Shown in pieces: positions 49,701-60,077 of a stretch of 64,000 nucleotides of DNA. Within the stretch, counting starts at the first letter, position 1; every line of letters starts with the position of its first letter. Source of the stretch: Dicaeum eximium (taxonomy: Eukaryota > Chordata > Aves > Passeriformes > Dicaeidae); NCBI GenBank assembly GCA_013396995.1, contig VWZP01005261.1, forward strand, positions 439,314 through 503,313, given 5' to 3'. The notes beneath the pieces are model-generated. The model saw nothing but the letters and a program-made list of their open reading frames with translations. It was not told where the DNA came from and did no database searches. Both the position numbers and the translations under genes were made by a program.

Positions 49701-50153
49701 GCATCACAGTGCCACTGGTGGCTGGAGCCCAGAGCAGAAGCCACCCTGCAATGGAGTGGGGACAGTGGGGCTCTTCTGAGGAGCCTCCAGGGTTGAAGTC
49801 TTCAAGTGCAGGCAGGGCAAACAGTGACAGAGAGATCATCAGCACAAGGGGTCTCACCTTGGGGCAGACCTTTTCCAGCACTGTGAGTCTGGAATATTAC
49901 AAGTCTGACTGGATGATTGAATACACAGAATGGCAAGATGGGACCTATGGGGTGTGTTTTAACGTGAGAGGAGAGAGGGACAGCGGCCAGCAGAGAGAAG
50001 GTCTCCTTCCTTTGGCTTTCTGTGTGTTGGGGATAACAGACACAAGGGAAGCACACTGGCAGTGGGACAGGGAAGCTCTCACCTCTCAGCAGACTTGCAG
50101 ACAGCACCCCCAGACTCGCTGCTCACGTCGGCCGCCGTGCTCGCTGTCATCAT
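16733..50153 (-). CDS. DENND2A: DENN-domain Rab exchange factor, probable DENND2A, 19 coding exons
   Basis: Coding exons from high to low coordinate: 50153-50083, 48461-47250, 46234-46107, 42898-42777, 40439-40242, 38338-38242, 36940-36890, 33944-33757, 33079-32970, 32758-32689, 32073-31996, 31504-31364, 29301-29153, 22239-22062, 21371-21330, 20010-19893, 18716-18477, 17637-17551 and 16764-16733. They total 3312 nt with every phase matching: 1103 residues. Residues 25-428 are a disordered, proline-rich N-terminal half. Two YED motifs follow (SEENVYEDIL, KENPYEDIE), then a basic and an acidic linker. uDENN spans about 640-740, cDENN about 750-890, dDENN about 930-1075, and the tail is KMKFLHKK. 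The family loads GTP onto Rab proteins; human DENND2A acts on Rab9 in endosome-to-Golgi return of mannose-6-phosphate receptors. The dDENN and tail (TPTEREERTLQREAFRK, GLFEVRAQEYLETLPSGE) fit DENND2A better than ST5/DENND2B or DENND2C by my recollection. DENND2D is excluded by length. Confidence 0.88.
17551..17637 (-). CDS. DENND2A: DENND2A exon, GLFEVRAQEYLETLP
   Basis: 87 bases, acceptor cttgctgcag, donor CCTAG|gtaagg. It reads GLFEVRAQEYLETLPSGEQS and GVNRFLKGLG, equivalent to ST5 GLFEQRVEQYLEELPDTEQSG. It has no ATG-started frame of its own and is found by family match. Confidence 0.9.
18477..18716 (-). CDS. DENND2A: DENND2A dDENN exon
   Basis: 240 bases, acceptor ttccttag, donor CAGAG|gtgagg. 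It reads NEVVSEAFVRFFVETVGHYS, then LFLTPTEREERTLQREAFRK, SSKSLRRFLEVFMETQMFGG and FIQEREL, the dDENN core. Confidence 0.93.
19893..20010 (-). CDS. DENND2A: DENND2A exon, MEDEDSILPRKLQAALE
   Basis: Acceptor ctgtgttacag, donor CAGG|gtaaag. It reads MEDEDSILPRKLQAALEHIL and then a variable acidic linker ending VNGKQ; the ST5 counterpart is MDDEDTLLPRKLQAALEQ. Confidence 0.9.
21330..21371 (-). CDS. DENND2A: DENND2A 42-base exon
   Basis: 14 codons, VLVVDLVNNRFLRQ, phase 0 on both sides. Acceptor ttccttcttag, donor GACAG|gtgagc. ST5 has ALMVNLGSDRFIRQ here, so the micro-sized exon is real. Confidence 0.88.
22062..22239 (-). CDS. DENND2A: DENND2A cDENN exon, YPFTWQHTYIPVLP
   Basis: Acceptor ttgtcctccag, donor GAGGAG|gtgagc. 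It reads TLSKCCHATVALLYPFTWQH and IPVLPASMIDIVCSPTPFLI, the DENN segment that contacts the Rab. It follows a 6.9 kb intron, the largest internal coding-region intron. Confidence 0.93.
22240..29152 (-). other. DENND2A intron of 6.9 kb, no other gene seen
   Basis: The interval separates two DENN-core exons. Several chance open frames lie in it, the longest at 24210-25013 on the minus strand, but none has domain-like composition or splice context. AT-rich around 26.7-28.2 kb. No clear repeat family was recognised in it. Confidence 0.5.
29153..29301 (-). CDS. DENND2A: DENND2A cDENN exon, LLLERRVIFIADKL
   Basis: Acceptor ccccccag, donor CTCAG|gtaccc. It reads VIELRRPLDSRLEHVDFESL and FASLLLERRVIFIADKL, the most conserved cDENN core. 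Confidence 0.92.
30470..31060 (-). repeat. Old CR1 fragment (3' end, possibly with upstream part)
   Basis: 'cagaatcatttagactggaaaagatctctaagatcattgaatccaac' at 30471 is a clear CR1 3' end in reverse orientation. Later pieces (aataattgaac-like text near 30700, 'gaggagaatgtcatcatgtagtgctctgctgaaagcctgcag' near 30848) resemble the more internal CR1 segment, so the copy may extend to about 31060. The second half is uncertain. Confidence 0.55.
31364..31504 (-). CDS. DENND2A: DENND2A cDENN exon, ILDEVEKRRGIS
   Basis: 47 codons, phase 0; acceptor ttatttcag, donor CAGAG|gtaaag. It reads ILDEVEKRRGISPALVQPLM and ends TVKNFLPGSGTE, matching ST5 KVLDEVERRRGISAALV. Confidence 0.91.
31996..32073 (-). CDS. 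DENND2A: DENND2A cDENN exon, LPEVYCIVSRLGCFNLF
   Basis: 26 codons, phase 0; acceptor gtcttgaaag, donor CTAAG|gtgagg. It encodes PSGKGKRLPEVYCIVSRLGC and begins the central DENN domain. Confidence 0.9.
32689..32758 (-). CDS. DENND2A: DENND2A uDENN exon, SETFSFVLTGEDGSR
   Basis: A 70-base exon: acceptor ctctttctgcag, donor CTGCTG|gtaatt. It reads SETFSFVLTGEDGSRRFGYC and ends RRLL, the conserved end of uDENN. Confidence 0.9.
32970..33079 (-). CDS. DENND2A: DENND2A uDENN exon, AIPQFCFPDAKDW
   Basis: Acceptor attctgctag, donor CCAG|gtaagt. It reads LERSFKFMREAEDQLKAIPQ followed by FCFPDAKDWAPIHQF, almost identical in pattern to ST5. Confidence 0.9.
33757..33944 (-). CDS. DENND2A: DENND2A exon, start of uDENN domain
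   Basis: Acceptor tctccatag, donor GAAG|gtctgc, a weaker donor than the others. It encodes AHSQRLVHVKSRLKQTPRYQ and then RQLFEYFVVVSLHKK, the first strand of the uDENN fold, ending PEVTQQFPLK. Confidence 0.9.
36890..36940 (-). CDS. DENND2A: DENND2A short acidic exon
   Basis: Only 51 bases, acceptor cttcctag, donor AAAG|gtaagg. It encodes VTDENSESDSDTEEKLK; ST5 has DENSESESDSDDRFK here. It sits directly before the uDENN domain and contains casein-kinase-2-like acidic serines. Confidence 0.87.
37485..37530 (+). repeat. Short tandem repeat, GAAATAGGATAAAT-like
   Basis: 'gaaataggataggatgaaataggataaatgaaataggataaat' is three imperfect copies of a 13-14 base unit in a DENND2A intron. Confidence 0.65.
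38242..38338 (-). CDS. DENND2A: DENND2A exon, KINAIYEARRGKKR
   Basis: Acceptor gtttgctgag, donor GAAAG|gtaaag. It reads QLVLKINAIYEARRGKKRVK; ST5 has KLVQRINSIYNAKRGKKRLK at the same point. The segment is strongly basic. Confidence 0.88.
40242..40439 (-). CDS. DENND2A: DENND2A exon, FKLPDIRKLSRDG linker
   Basis: 66 codons in phase 0, acceptor cgtttccag, donor CCCAAG|gtaaat. It encodes RRSFKLPDIRKLSRDGTGSP, a Ser/Pro-rich stretch (PSTPSSPDDTFFSL) and a basic end GKRRRKIPK, matching ST5 'ARRIPK' before the next exon. Confidence 0.86.
42777..42898 (-). CDS. DENND2A: DENND2A exon, second YED motif
   Basis: Acceptor ttttgctgcag, donor AAAG|gtactt. It reads DPPSKENPYEDIETNSR and ends SSVPGTPTK. 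The tandem NVYED / NPYED pair is a DENND2-family signature and a plausible tyrosine-phosphorylation region. Confidence 0.87.
43123..43190 (-). repeat. Short CR1-like fragment
   Basis: 'ctacaggtggaaaagaccctgcgagccctcaagtcttcctgtgtcc' resembles the reverse-complement CR1 end GAGGTTGGAAAAGACCCTCAAGATCATC. It is short and diverged. Confidence 0.35.
46107..46234 (-). CDS. DENND2A: DENND2A exon, KSYEFEDL and first YED motif
   Basis: Acceptor gtggtgcag, donor CTGG|gtagga. It reads KSYEFEDLLQSSSEHGRVDW and ends TLSEENVYEDIL. The matching ST5 segment is KSFEFEDAS...LEENAYEDIV, so the exon is clearly DENND2 family. Confidence 0.88.
47250..48461 (-). CDS. DENND2A: DENND2A large N-terminal exon
   Basis: 1212 bases, acceptor ttgatgtgcag, donor CACAG|gtactg. 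It encodes residues 24-428: KIGLRNKSFSIKDKISEWEG (like the IREKISAWEGR segment of ST5), a Lys/Glu-rich middle with QVKKLEQALKDG, then INPLPKPRRTFKHE and a polyproline run LPPLPSIPPPPLP suited to SH3 binding. Low conservation and charge bias suggest disorder. Confidence 0.87.
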
Positions 50154-50181
50154 GTCAGCACACAGCAGGGCAGCAGGTCAC
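50083..50181 (-). CDS. DENND2A: DENND2A first coding exon
   Basis: Acceptor gtctgtgcag before 50181, ATG at 50153-50151 followed directly by a second ATG, donor GAGAG|gtgaga at 50083. It reads MMTASTAADVSSESGGAVCK and ends with AG, completed to Arg by the next exon. The 28 bases before the ATG are 5' UTR, so at least one noncoding exon lies upstream. Choice of this exon rests on phase and splice sites, since the N-terminus is poorly conserved. Confidence 0.65.
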
Positions 50182-53100
50182 CTGCACAGACACAGGGAGA
50201 AGCATTGCTCTCTGCTCAGCATCCTCTTTTCCTTCTACACACACACCTTTCTCCTTGAAATCCAGGAGAGGAGCTTAAGCAAGACATGACAGCTTTCTGA
50301 GGACAGCCCAGGCTTCCTCCCCTGCAAAATGGCAAGGGGGGTGACAACAACACCCCTCAGAAGCCCAGTGGGGAGTTGACAGTTTTTGAAGGCAAAAATT
50401 GTCTTTGACTCAGCATCAATTGCTGTACCTTGAGTTAAATACGGAGCACATTTCATGAAGACTTTTATTGCTATCAAAGTCTCATCAGATTTAGATTTTT
50501 TTTTTCCCCATTGCAGAAGACTAAACCAAAAGCAATTTTATAACAACCTGTGTTAAGGCCACAAGTCTGAAGTGGCTGCTGGGCATATAACACTGTCACA
50601 ACATTTGATGCCTGGGATAAGAAAACATTTTAGCCTGAAGAGACACTGCATTGCAGCCACTGGCCTTCTCTCTGGCGGGCCATGTCAGCCCACTACTGAT
50701 CTCATTTCAGAGGACAACTCCTTGGGGGGATAAGATAAATCATTCACAAAAATGAGTCACTGTTTGCCTCATGATTTCTAGCACTCTTGGAATGACTGTC
50801 CCTCTCTTTGGGTGCCACTGCTACCCAGTCAATGCAACAGACTCCATCTCCATTTTATTGCGCTGCAATGCTCTTTTTTGTTAAATAGAAAATAGAAGAA
50901 TGACTCTGTTACTCTGCAGCACCATCTCTGCTCACTTATCAGGGTGGCCTGCCTGCTCTAAAGCATTGCAGTGACAACAGACCCACCATCTTGTAGGCAA
51001 TATTTGGAAAAGTCTCTCAGATCTCTCCACCAGCTGGTCTGCCAGAGGCTGCCCTGCTCTGCCTGGCATTTGACAAGTGCCTCTTGCCCTTACAAAAACA
51101 TATAGCCCACCACACCAGAAACAGTAAAGAACAAAAGCATCTCTCGTTTCCACTGTTCAAGTTTTTATGCAGAGAAAGGAAAAGGGGCAGGAGGGGGGGA
51201 GAAATCAGTTTTGTTTGTTCACAGTTTTCTCTCCCTCCTTTTATTCCATACTGGCAATGTTCCTGAGGCAAGGAGTGAACTCTGGGTCAACTCAGTGTGT
51301 ACACACTCAGGCAGCTCATTGCTAACCATTTAGCAGACTCTCTTTTCCCAGACAATAAACCCCCTTGGCTTCTCTCCCTCATTAGGAACTGGAACAAGCA
51401 CCCACTTCACTTCTAGACACAGAGCAGCCTTGCAACACTGTCAGGAAAATTTACCAGCCCAAGGAACAAAATCTGTTCATCCATCCGTTAACTGTTATGG
51501 ATTGAAAATAATGAAAAACTAACCATACTCGTGGTCTTGGCCAAAGAATGACTCAACCAGGCAGCCAAAGCAGATTCCTGCAAAGCTGCAACAGCCTGCT
51601 CTGCACTTGGTTTACAACATCCCCAGAGCAGGGACAGTCTCTTCACTCAGCACTCATTTGGTGCCTTGCAGCTCCTCCTCGCTGCCTTAGCAGTGAGAAT
51701 ACAACACTTCTTGTGCCCACACACACAATCCCCGTGGCTCTGCTGAAACATCAAATGTTTGCTGGGGATGCACTCCTCTGTCTTCATAAGATCACCCAGT
51801 TTCCCCATCAGGAAACTCCATCTCTCAGCCTTTTCCAGCAGCCTGCTAACAAACCCTGCCTGGAAAACGAACATCTGGGTACAAGCAGATGTGTGCTGGT
51901 GCTCAGCACAGCCAGCTCCCTGGCAGGCCTCCTCTGGGACAGGCCAAAAGGGGATCCTACAGACTGAGTGGTGCACTTGTTCCTTCATCTGTGGTGGATG
52001 GGACAGGCTCCATCAGCCCTGATGTGCAGAAGTGAGCCACAAAGCAGCTGCTGAGTGCTGCAAGAGCCTCACAGGAAAGGAGCACCACTGCAAGCAGCAG
52101 ATCAGCATGACCTGGAACCAAGAGAGACATCTGTCCCCTCCAGGCACAAGTGTGGCTGGAGTAACCAAAGCAGCACACTCATACCAGGCAGATTAAAGAG
52201 TGGTCCAGGAGCTTCCAAAGCTGTGACAACAGCCAGCTACCTACTGACACCCCCACCAACACCCCACACTGCTTAGGGAGTGAAGTCATCCCCAGGACAT
52301 GCACGGGTGGCTGTGCCTTCCCTCTGAGCAGCAGGGCACTCATGGTGCCCTCAGCATCACCTAGGGGATTGCTGCAGCACATTAGCTGGTTCTGCTCAAA
52401 AGAGTAAATATTTATCCAAACACATCAGAAGACACATGAGGGGAAAAAGAGTCACCTCTGGAATTAAACAGCAGAAAAGAATAAGGTACCTCTCAATTAG
52501 TCCAACAGCCAAATAATTTCCTGGGGCCAAGCACAAGCCCAGAGGAGCTTCAGAGGTGATATGATCATCTCTTTCAACAACAAGATCACTAGAAATAACT
52601 CACAGGCATTGCCAACACCTGACCAGAGGAATTGTGATGCCAACAATGGAAAATTGCCTCCAGTAGACAGAGGATGTCTACTTTTGCTTTCCAAGTTTTG
52701 GCTCCACAAGGCACCCAGAGCTAACACAACAGTTCATTGTGAAGGGCAAAGGGAACTCCTGTCCCTCCTGACTGCTCACATCTCTCCTACAATCAACTAC
52801 ACACTACCCTGTGTGCTGGCTCAGGCCCTTTGGAGCATCTCTGTGACCTGCTACAGCTCACTGAGAGTTTCTGACAAAGCAGCACATGGAAAGGGCCCAA
52901 CACAAACCCAACCTTTACAAGGGAGGTAATGAGGTTGTGTGCACAGGAGGGAAAGATGGAGGGCAGTGGGGAGATCATAAAAGAGCGTGTGTAAAACTGG
53001 AGAAGGGAGACCTGCCAGAGGCTGAGAAGTGTTATCTGAAATGGTTTGCTTTCCTGCCTCATGAGCAACGTGACCAGGGCCCTACAAACTGCCTAGAAGG

Positions 53101-54679
53101 AACAAGCAGGGCTGAGTTCAGGTAGCAGGAGACCCGAGAAGGACACACACCCATCAAGCTGGTACTTCTTGACAGTTTGCTGCTTTCTCTGAAAAGCACA
53201 CAAGTACTTTCTACCAGCAATGGGAGGCACAGCCCTGCAGAACCTGATCCTGAGGCCACTGCAGCTGGCACGTACCTCCTGGAGCAGGACATCAAGGCCA
53301 TGGAAGGGGACAGAAGATACTGAGCCCTGCTTGGAGAACCCTGCCACTGCAATTTATCCCCTGCCATTGTTTGGGGGAACAAAGCAGCCATCTGATAGTG
53401 TTTCAAAATTAAACTGGGAAAGGAAGGACAGGGGAGGAGGCGGGAGGAAAGAGGGAGGGGAGGGAGCTCCAAACCTGCTGGCTGGGCCCTGGGAAGGATG
53501 TGAAGTGTCCCAGCAGAAGCCTCTCGGCGTATCTCCCCCATGCACCCGGCCTCACAATTCCCAGGGCCATGTGACAGGGGCTTCCTGCTACCGAGTGAAG
53601 GGAGACCTACCCCGACCTCTCTCTTCCAAACAGAGTTCCTGCCTGCTTTGTGCTCGCAGAGAGGCGTTTGTTTACTGATCTATCACTGGCATGCAGGAAA
53701 CAGCCTTGACATGAGCTGTAATCATCTGTCTCCAGCAATAGTTGTTTGGCTTTCTTCTAATTTAAGTTTTCCTCCCGCCCCCCTTCTCCGGTGCCCTCTT
53801 CCCCACTTCCGACCCAAACGCTTTCGGAGTACGCACATCTGGTTCAGGGCACGGGACACTGTGAGATGTTTCCAGAGCAACCAGTGAATAAAAAAGAGGC
53901 ACACTCCCATCCTCAAAGGGCAGAGAAGGCTTCCAGAGGAACACCTCCAGGAAGAGGAGGACACCAGCTTTGCCCACTGCACTTGGTGCAGCCACCAGAT
54001 GATGACAAAAGCCAGGGGAGCGCAAAGGCCCCGCAGTCCGTATCCATATGGGAATGCACACAGGTCACACGCGGGGAGCCAGCCTTGTCTCTGAGAAGGC
54101 AGCAAGCCTCCAGGCCTCCCTTCTTTGCTGTCTTGTTTGTGGGCAATAAACCAAGCCCACCTCGAAGGTGGTTTGGGGATGGGTATTACCCCTGCTGCAC
54201 GCTGGAGGCCGTAGCTCAAGGCTTCCTTTGCACCTCCCAAAAATTTCATCCACACCCACAAATGGATGCTAGCCACACTGCTGGTGCATATGAACAGCAA
54301 GGCTTCACAGCAAACAGGAGCAATCTGCAGCTGGTCCAACTCTCTTCCAACAAGAAAAAAAGACATGTTGTGTTTCTCCTTGGTGCTCAAAACCTGAGTA
54401 ACCCTGAGAAGCCAAAGCCTACAAGTCACGCCTCCCTGCTCCGGTGCTTTACACAACAAAGGGTGCAGCACAAAGACAGCAACAAAGAGGCAACAATATA
54501 TAACATACATACACGTAGAAAGAGCAGGAAGGATGCCAAGAAGACAAAACACTAACAGGAAAAACACGAGTAAGGGGAAACCAACAGTTAAAGCCTTCAA
54601 GGCTCCCTCCCCCAGCCCTTGCTCTGTTTGGAGGCTGTTTTCCTTTGGGGGAAGAAGCAGGCATGAGGATGCGTGCCTG

Positions 54680-54702
54680 TGCTCACACACACACACACAC
54701 AG
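54680..54702 (+). repeat. CA dinucleotide microsatellite
   Basis: About ten CA units (tcacacacacacacacacacag). Confidence 0.8.
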
Positions 54703-56221
54703 AGCCAGAGCGTGGCCCGTGCACAGCCCAGCACCAGGCAGGGTCCCTGCTCCCAGCTGCCTTCCTGAGGCCACTGCGAGAGTGTAGGGAGAGAGACCCT
54801 CATCAGCAAGGAGGACACGAGCCAAGCAGGGATGCAGCCAGAGCTGGGAAGGGCAACAGGAGCCAGGAGAGGCTCCCATGGTGAAACAAGGTGCTTACAG
54901 TGGAGGAGTCCCTGACTTGAGGTGCTCAACACCAACCCAGCAGGGAGGCAGGGTTTGCTCAGACTTGAGCTCCACAACACGTGCCATGAGCCTTCCCCAG
55001 CTGACAGTCCCAACAGCTTCCCCTCACACAACTTACACCAAGTCCACCTCTCCTGGTCAGTCCTGCAGATGAGCCACCTCCACAGCAGCAGGGCTTCTCA
55101 GGGCATCCCATGGAAGGATCAGTGAGCTCACCCACGAGGAAAAATCTTTTCACCAAGAGGGTGACCAAGACCAGAGAGATGGTGGAGGCTCTGCCCTTGG
55201 AGATACCCAGCACCCAACTGGACAATGTCCCACTCTGAGCATGGGGCTGTACTTGCCACCTCCAGAGGTGCCTTCCCACCTCAGCTACTCTGCCATTCTG
55301 TGCTGGCCACAGTCAGTTCAGGGCAGGGCGACCTCCTAGCAGACACTGATTGTCCTGGTTACGTGAATCTCATGAAGACTGAAGACACCAACAGCAGGAT
55401 TGTTCAGTTCATCACACTTGTAATGGGATCCTAATTGTAGATAATTCTAGATAATCAGGGCCAAGTCATTTGTTGAAGAGAAAAAAGCAGGATAAACTTA
55501 TGCAAAACATATTGATGAAGGACCAATGACTGGGAAGTGACACACTCCTACAGTATCTTTTACAGCCAGATCCCACACACCCTCCTATTCCCCTCACCCC
55601 ACCCCATCCTAACTTTTCCCTTTGATCTACCATATCTTACACCACAGGGCTTACAAGGGGGTCAGGAGAATCCCACGTGTCAAAACAAGCTGTATTTGCA
55701 AAAACCCTGATGGAATGGACGTACCAGGACCCCTGCCAGCTCAGGGGAACAGCGCTGACATGCGAGGGACAGCAAAGCTGTGCTGGGAGTCATGACATGT
55801 CTTTAATTTTATGATATAACTCGGTCTAGTGACCTTCTCCTTCTCTAAGCATGCAGAACAAACTCTGCCTGCTTATGTATCTTGACCTGGCTGAAAGGAT
55901 TGCCATGGTTGAAGGGCCTGCCCTGCTCCTCTCTTGGCTGCCAGCAAGGTGGTCCCATCCCTGCCCTTGGTAAAAGACATGCCTGATCACATCTGAGGGT
56001 TGCCATTACTAAGGGTGTGCCTGCCTTTTTCCTCCCTCCTTGCTTTTGCTTCATATCAGCTCCAGTGCTTGTAAAGTCCTCTCAAGCTAGGACAGGCTCA
56101 CAAGCTGCCTGGTTCAACTCCCTAAACCAGCAAAGAAATAAAAGGGGGGGAAGCAAAATGTTTTCTGCTCGGATAGCAGCATCAGTCACCTGTCTGGGAA
56201 AAGCTAATGAGCACTGAAACA

Positions 56222-56330
56222 CATGGAAGGAATCAAAGAATGATTTGGGCTGGAAGGGGCCTTGAAGATCATTGAATTCCAATCCCCCTTGCCAGGGCTG
56301 GCAGCAAGACTCTGCTTGTAAAGAAGTTAA
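56222..56330 (-). repeat. CR1 LINE 3' fragment
   Basis: 'gaatcaaagaatgatttgggctggaaggggccttgaagatcattgaattcc' is a typical CR1 3' end seen in reverse orientation, followed by 'cccccttgccagggctggca'. Confidence 0.75.
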
Positions 56331-58944
56331 CCCTCAGCAATGAGAAGAGGGAGCCAGCAGGATCTGCTGTGGGCAGTATCAGGGGGTCACCCCAGGTCTC
56401 AACTTCATCCTCAGACCATCCTTACTCTGTAGTGAAGCAGATGGACCCTTGAGAAACTACTCTCACCTCTTGTCCATGACTTCCCTCCACCAACCACTTG
56501 CTGAAGGTTGTACAAGCTCCACAGGGATGTCACCAGCATCACCTGCCTGACACTGGGAGCTGGAAGGACAGCACATCTGGTAACAAGGTAGCTCTAAAAA
56601 CCTCTGCTGACCATGTGCCAGCTGAAACCTTCCCACAGAGCCCTAGAAAAATTAGGGTAGAGCTGACTCAGAAATGGGAAAGGACAAATTCCTGATCCAA
56701 ACAGCAGTTCTGTTTCAAAGCAGAAGATAAGTTTTAGCAAAAGAAAAGCTTGATTTTCTTTTCAAACACAGGGGAAGCAGCAACAATTTTCTCCCCAGGC
56801 TCCATGCTGAAACAGCTGAACCATTTTGGCTGAAGGCTTTCAAAAGTAATTCAGCCAGAGGCAATGCTCAGCATGGAAAAGTGCAGACTGAAACAAAAAT
56901 AAAATCTTGACCTGAAGACAATCAAAGTAATCAAAAACAGGGTCTCACAATATGAATTGTCTTCTGTTAAAGGTGGGGCTCGTTGCACCCACTATTATTA
57001 AGCTTGTCCCACACTTCCCATTGTCTTATTTTCTCTTTGTTCCTCCCGCTAAACACATAACAAACAGAAAAAAACAACTCAAAGGGTATTCAACATTTCT
57101 TCAGTTTCCTTCAGGCAGACACACCCTCAGCTGAAAAACACAGCATTTGCAGGGTTAGTGGTGGGATGTTTCATGACCCTGTCAAAAAAACCCAGAAACA
57201 CTCTTTTTCTAACTCACTGCCCCCAGTCACAGACTTAGTCCTGCATGCATAGAAGGTAAATACTGCTTTTCATCCTGGTGGCAAGTATGGTTTGTATGAC
57301 TGCTTAGAAACATGATGAGTCTTAACTCCTGCAGGTAGGTTAACAAACAGTAACAAAAAATTCACGTGGAAAGGAAGAGAATTATTCAGTATTTTGCAGT
57401 CTGGCTGCTCAAATGATTGCAATGCTTAATGGAATTATGTGTTTCAGGCTATGCTTTCTACAAGGAAGTAATGAAATAAAGATTGAAAAAAACCTGTAAT
57501 TAAAGATGAGGAAACCACGGCCCTGGGAAGTGAGGGCAGGAGTAGAGGACAACCCTTCTGCGACAGTTCCTGGCATTATTAGATCATCTCCCTGTTTAAG
57601 GTCTTGTGTGAGTGTATGTGTGCACACAGTGGGGTTGCTCATCCTCTTTGAAGGGGTGATAATATTTGCTTTTGTTTGCAGCCTAAGAAACAAAAATTCA
57701 GTTACTTGAAGTCAAGGCTGAAGAAGACACTGGTGGTATATCCTTGCCTGCAGATTACATCAGTGGAGATGGTGATCCATACCTGGTTTGTTTGGCTTTG
57801 AAACTACCCACAGAGAAGATGACTGTGGTCAATGCAGAATAGAACAAAATAAACATGGACCAGATTCACACAAGCACACATCTGCCAGCAGAATCGTTCA
57901 CCAGCCACACAGAGAGACAGATTCCAGCAGATGCAGTGGAACTGGCTTCAGGCCCCAACAAAGTCAAAAAGAAATTGGCCAATACTCATTTCTACCAGTG
58001 CAGCTAGCTGATGTGGGTGCTTTTCCCTCCTCTAATTGGAGTGCCAGTGTGTTACAAACATACCAGTCCTACTACACCAGTAAACCACTTCTAGTGTAAA
58101 AGAATTGGAAAGAATTCAGGGTTATTACGCTTATAAGAAACCCAAACATTTGACAGCATAGGAAACAACCTGTCACTAAAAAATAGTGTTCAGCTCATGA
58201 ACCACACTGGAATTCATTTTTGATGTGGTGAGATAATCTCTGCTATTCTAACATAAATGGGACCCAAAGAGGTCCCTTCGAGGAGCAACTCTGCAAAGAG
58301 TTTCCTGGCAGGAAGACAAATTGTCTCACATTCAGAAAGGAAATGAGAGCATTAAAATGAAGAACCTCAACTTCTTCCAAAGTAAGTTATCATCAGGGAG
58401 ACAAATGGAGCCTCAGCAAATCTCTCCTTTGGTGGCCTTCACCTTGCGGGATGCTGACTCTTGTCCCCTCCCAATGAGGATTTAGCACACAGCTTCCTGC
58501 AGTGTCCATCACCACAACCTTGGGGCACCATCTGCATGCTCCATGAGACTTTCCTGTACCCACTCCACGTCCATGACCTTCCACTACAGTCTGTCTCTAT
58601 CAAGCATCACCTTCTGAGCTCAAGCAAAAAGTCACCCACAGATTGCTTTTGCTTCAGGAGACCCCACTTCCCTCTGTCTCCTTCAACCTCCTCTTTGCTC
58701 CTAGCCTCACTCTCCCACGTATCTTGGCCATCACAAAGGCAGAATCTGTTTATGGCAGATCTAATTCTTCATGGAAACCTTCCAAGCACAGCACAGCACA
58801 TCACCCCCTCGCTCAGCCTTGCTGAGCACAGAGCAGGGCCAGGCACCACGTGAGCTGCCCAACATTTGGCCATCACCAGGAGGAAGCTCACACAGCTCCA
58901 AGGAGGAATAAACCTCTGCAAAGAGGGCTTGCATTTATTTATTT

Positions 58945-59590
58945 TTCCAGGAGCGGAGCCGCTCTCGGTGGGTGTGTGCGTGCGTGTGTTTGTGTCAGGA
59001 CAATGGGAAGAGGACAGCGGAGCGGAGCTGCCAGGAAACAGTCGGCCATCTGCCCGTGCACAGAGCAGTTTTTCCTTTCCTTTTGTATCGAGAGGAATGT
59101 AGCCGAGAGCCGCCATCCGCCCGTGCTGGGAGGAAATCTGAGCGACTTCGCCTGGCCAGGGAGAGGAAGCGTGGGGGAGGAGGGAGCCGGCCCGCTCCCT
59201 GTGGTTAGGTGGTCATTGCACTCACGGCCAATAAAAGCGGGGGAAAAAGCCCTGCTAAAACCCCCAAATCCTAGGGAAAAATCGCTCTTCCTCCTCCACC
59301 CTTCCACATGCGGTTTGATGCCTTCTCCCTCGCAGGGCGATCCCGGGCACAGGACGGGGTTTGGAGGGGAGGAACCAGCACAAGGATTTCGCAGCGCTGG
59401 CAGCCCGGACGAGAAAGCGACACAGAGAGAAAATCAACTCACATCATCGCTGTGTTGCTTGTCCGCCCACACCCTCTCCAGAAGCAGGAATTTGGCAACC
59501 TGAGCACAAAACAAGGCGAGGAAGGACCCTTTGCTCTCACAGGGCTCCCCAGCCCCAGCAAAGGGCAGAGCGAGCTGCAGGTAACCATCC
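58945..59590. promoter_or_regulatory. CpG island, probable promoter
   Basis: I count about 30 CpG dinucleotides in roughly 460 bases (58950-59420), whereas neighbouring kilobases have very few. It holds a CCAAT box in ggccaataaaag at 59228. It is the only strong island upstream of the DENND2A start codon, 8.8 kb away. Donor-like sites exist on both strands (plus: GCTGCAG|gtaacc at 59581; minus: GATGAT|gtgagt near 59439), so direction cannot be settled. A bidirectional promoter is possible. Confidence 0.55.
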
Positions 59591-59967
59591 ACGCGTTCTG
59601 CCCCGGTACAGCTTCTGACCGTAAAACTTGGTCAGAGAGGGCAGAAATTATCTGATCTCCTCGTAATGTCAGGCAAAAATGCTGGCAGAACATCACGATG
59701 GCTTGGTGGCACATTCTTCTGACACTTTCTGTGGTGGAAAAGCCCCAGGGAAAGAAAGAAATAAAATAGAGAAGGGCAAAACTTTCAGAAGTGACTACAT
59801 GACTTTGAAGTTCAAGACCCATTTTCACAACCGAGGATCAGATTTTTTTTTTTTTCCTTAAACCAAACATTCCTATTAAGCTTGCACTTACACTTGCAAT
59901 TCCATCTCCTCATTTTAACTCCCCAATAAGTCCCAGCTTTGACTGAATTAGCTCCACATTGTGTTCA

Positions 59968-60077
59968 TGTGGCGCTCAGGGACATGGTGTGGTGGCAGAC
60001 TTGGCAGCTTTAGGCTCATGGTTGGGCTCCATGATCTCGGAGGTCTCTGCCAATCTAAATGGTTCTGTGACTGTAGA
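59968..60077 (+). repeat. CR1 LINE 3' fragment, forward orientation
   Basis: 'tgtggcgctcagggacatggtgtggtggcagacttggcag' then 'tgatctcggaggtctctgccaatctaaatggttctgtga' matches the forward CR1 3' terminus. It lies just downstream of the CpG island. Confidence 0.75.

Larger units (their letters stand above)
50182..58944 (-). other. Upstream region, probably DENND2A 5' intron
   Basis: No coding exon could be supported. Long chance frames occur (for example 53722-54879 minus) but are Leu/Cys/Pro-rich with no domain. A GC-richer purine stretch lies at 53420-53470, a CA dinucleotide run near 54682-54702, and a CR1 fragment at 56222. Confidence 0.4.

Noticed and set aside
53722..54879. 385-codon open frame on the minus strand
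   Set aside because: Composition is Leu/Cys/Pro-rich with no domain, no splice context and no family resemblance; most likely a chance frame in GC-rich noncoding DNA.
58850..59503. 217-codon open frame on the plus strand over the CpG island
   Set aside because: Open frames are common in CpG islands because stops are rare; the Arg/Gly/Pro-rich translation shows no domain. A true first exon here is possible but not supported.
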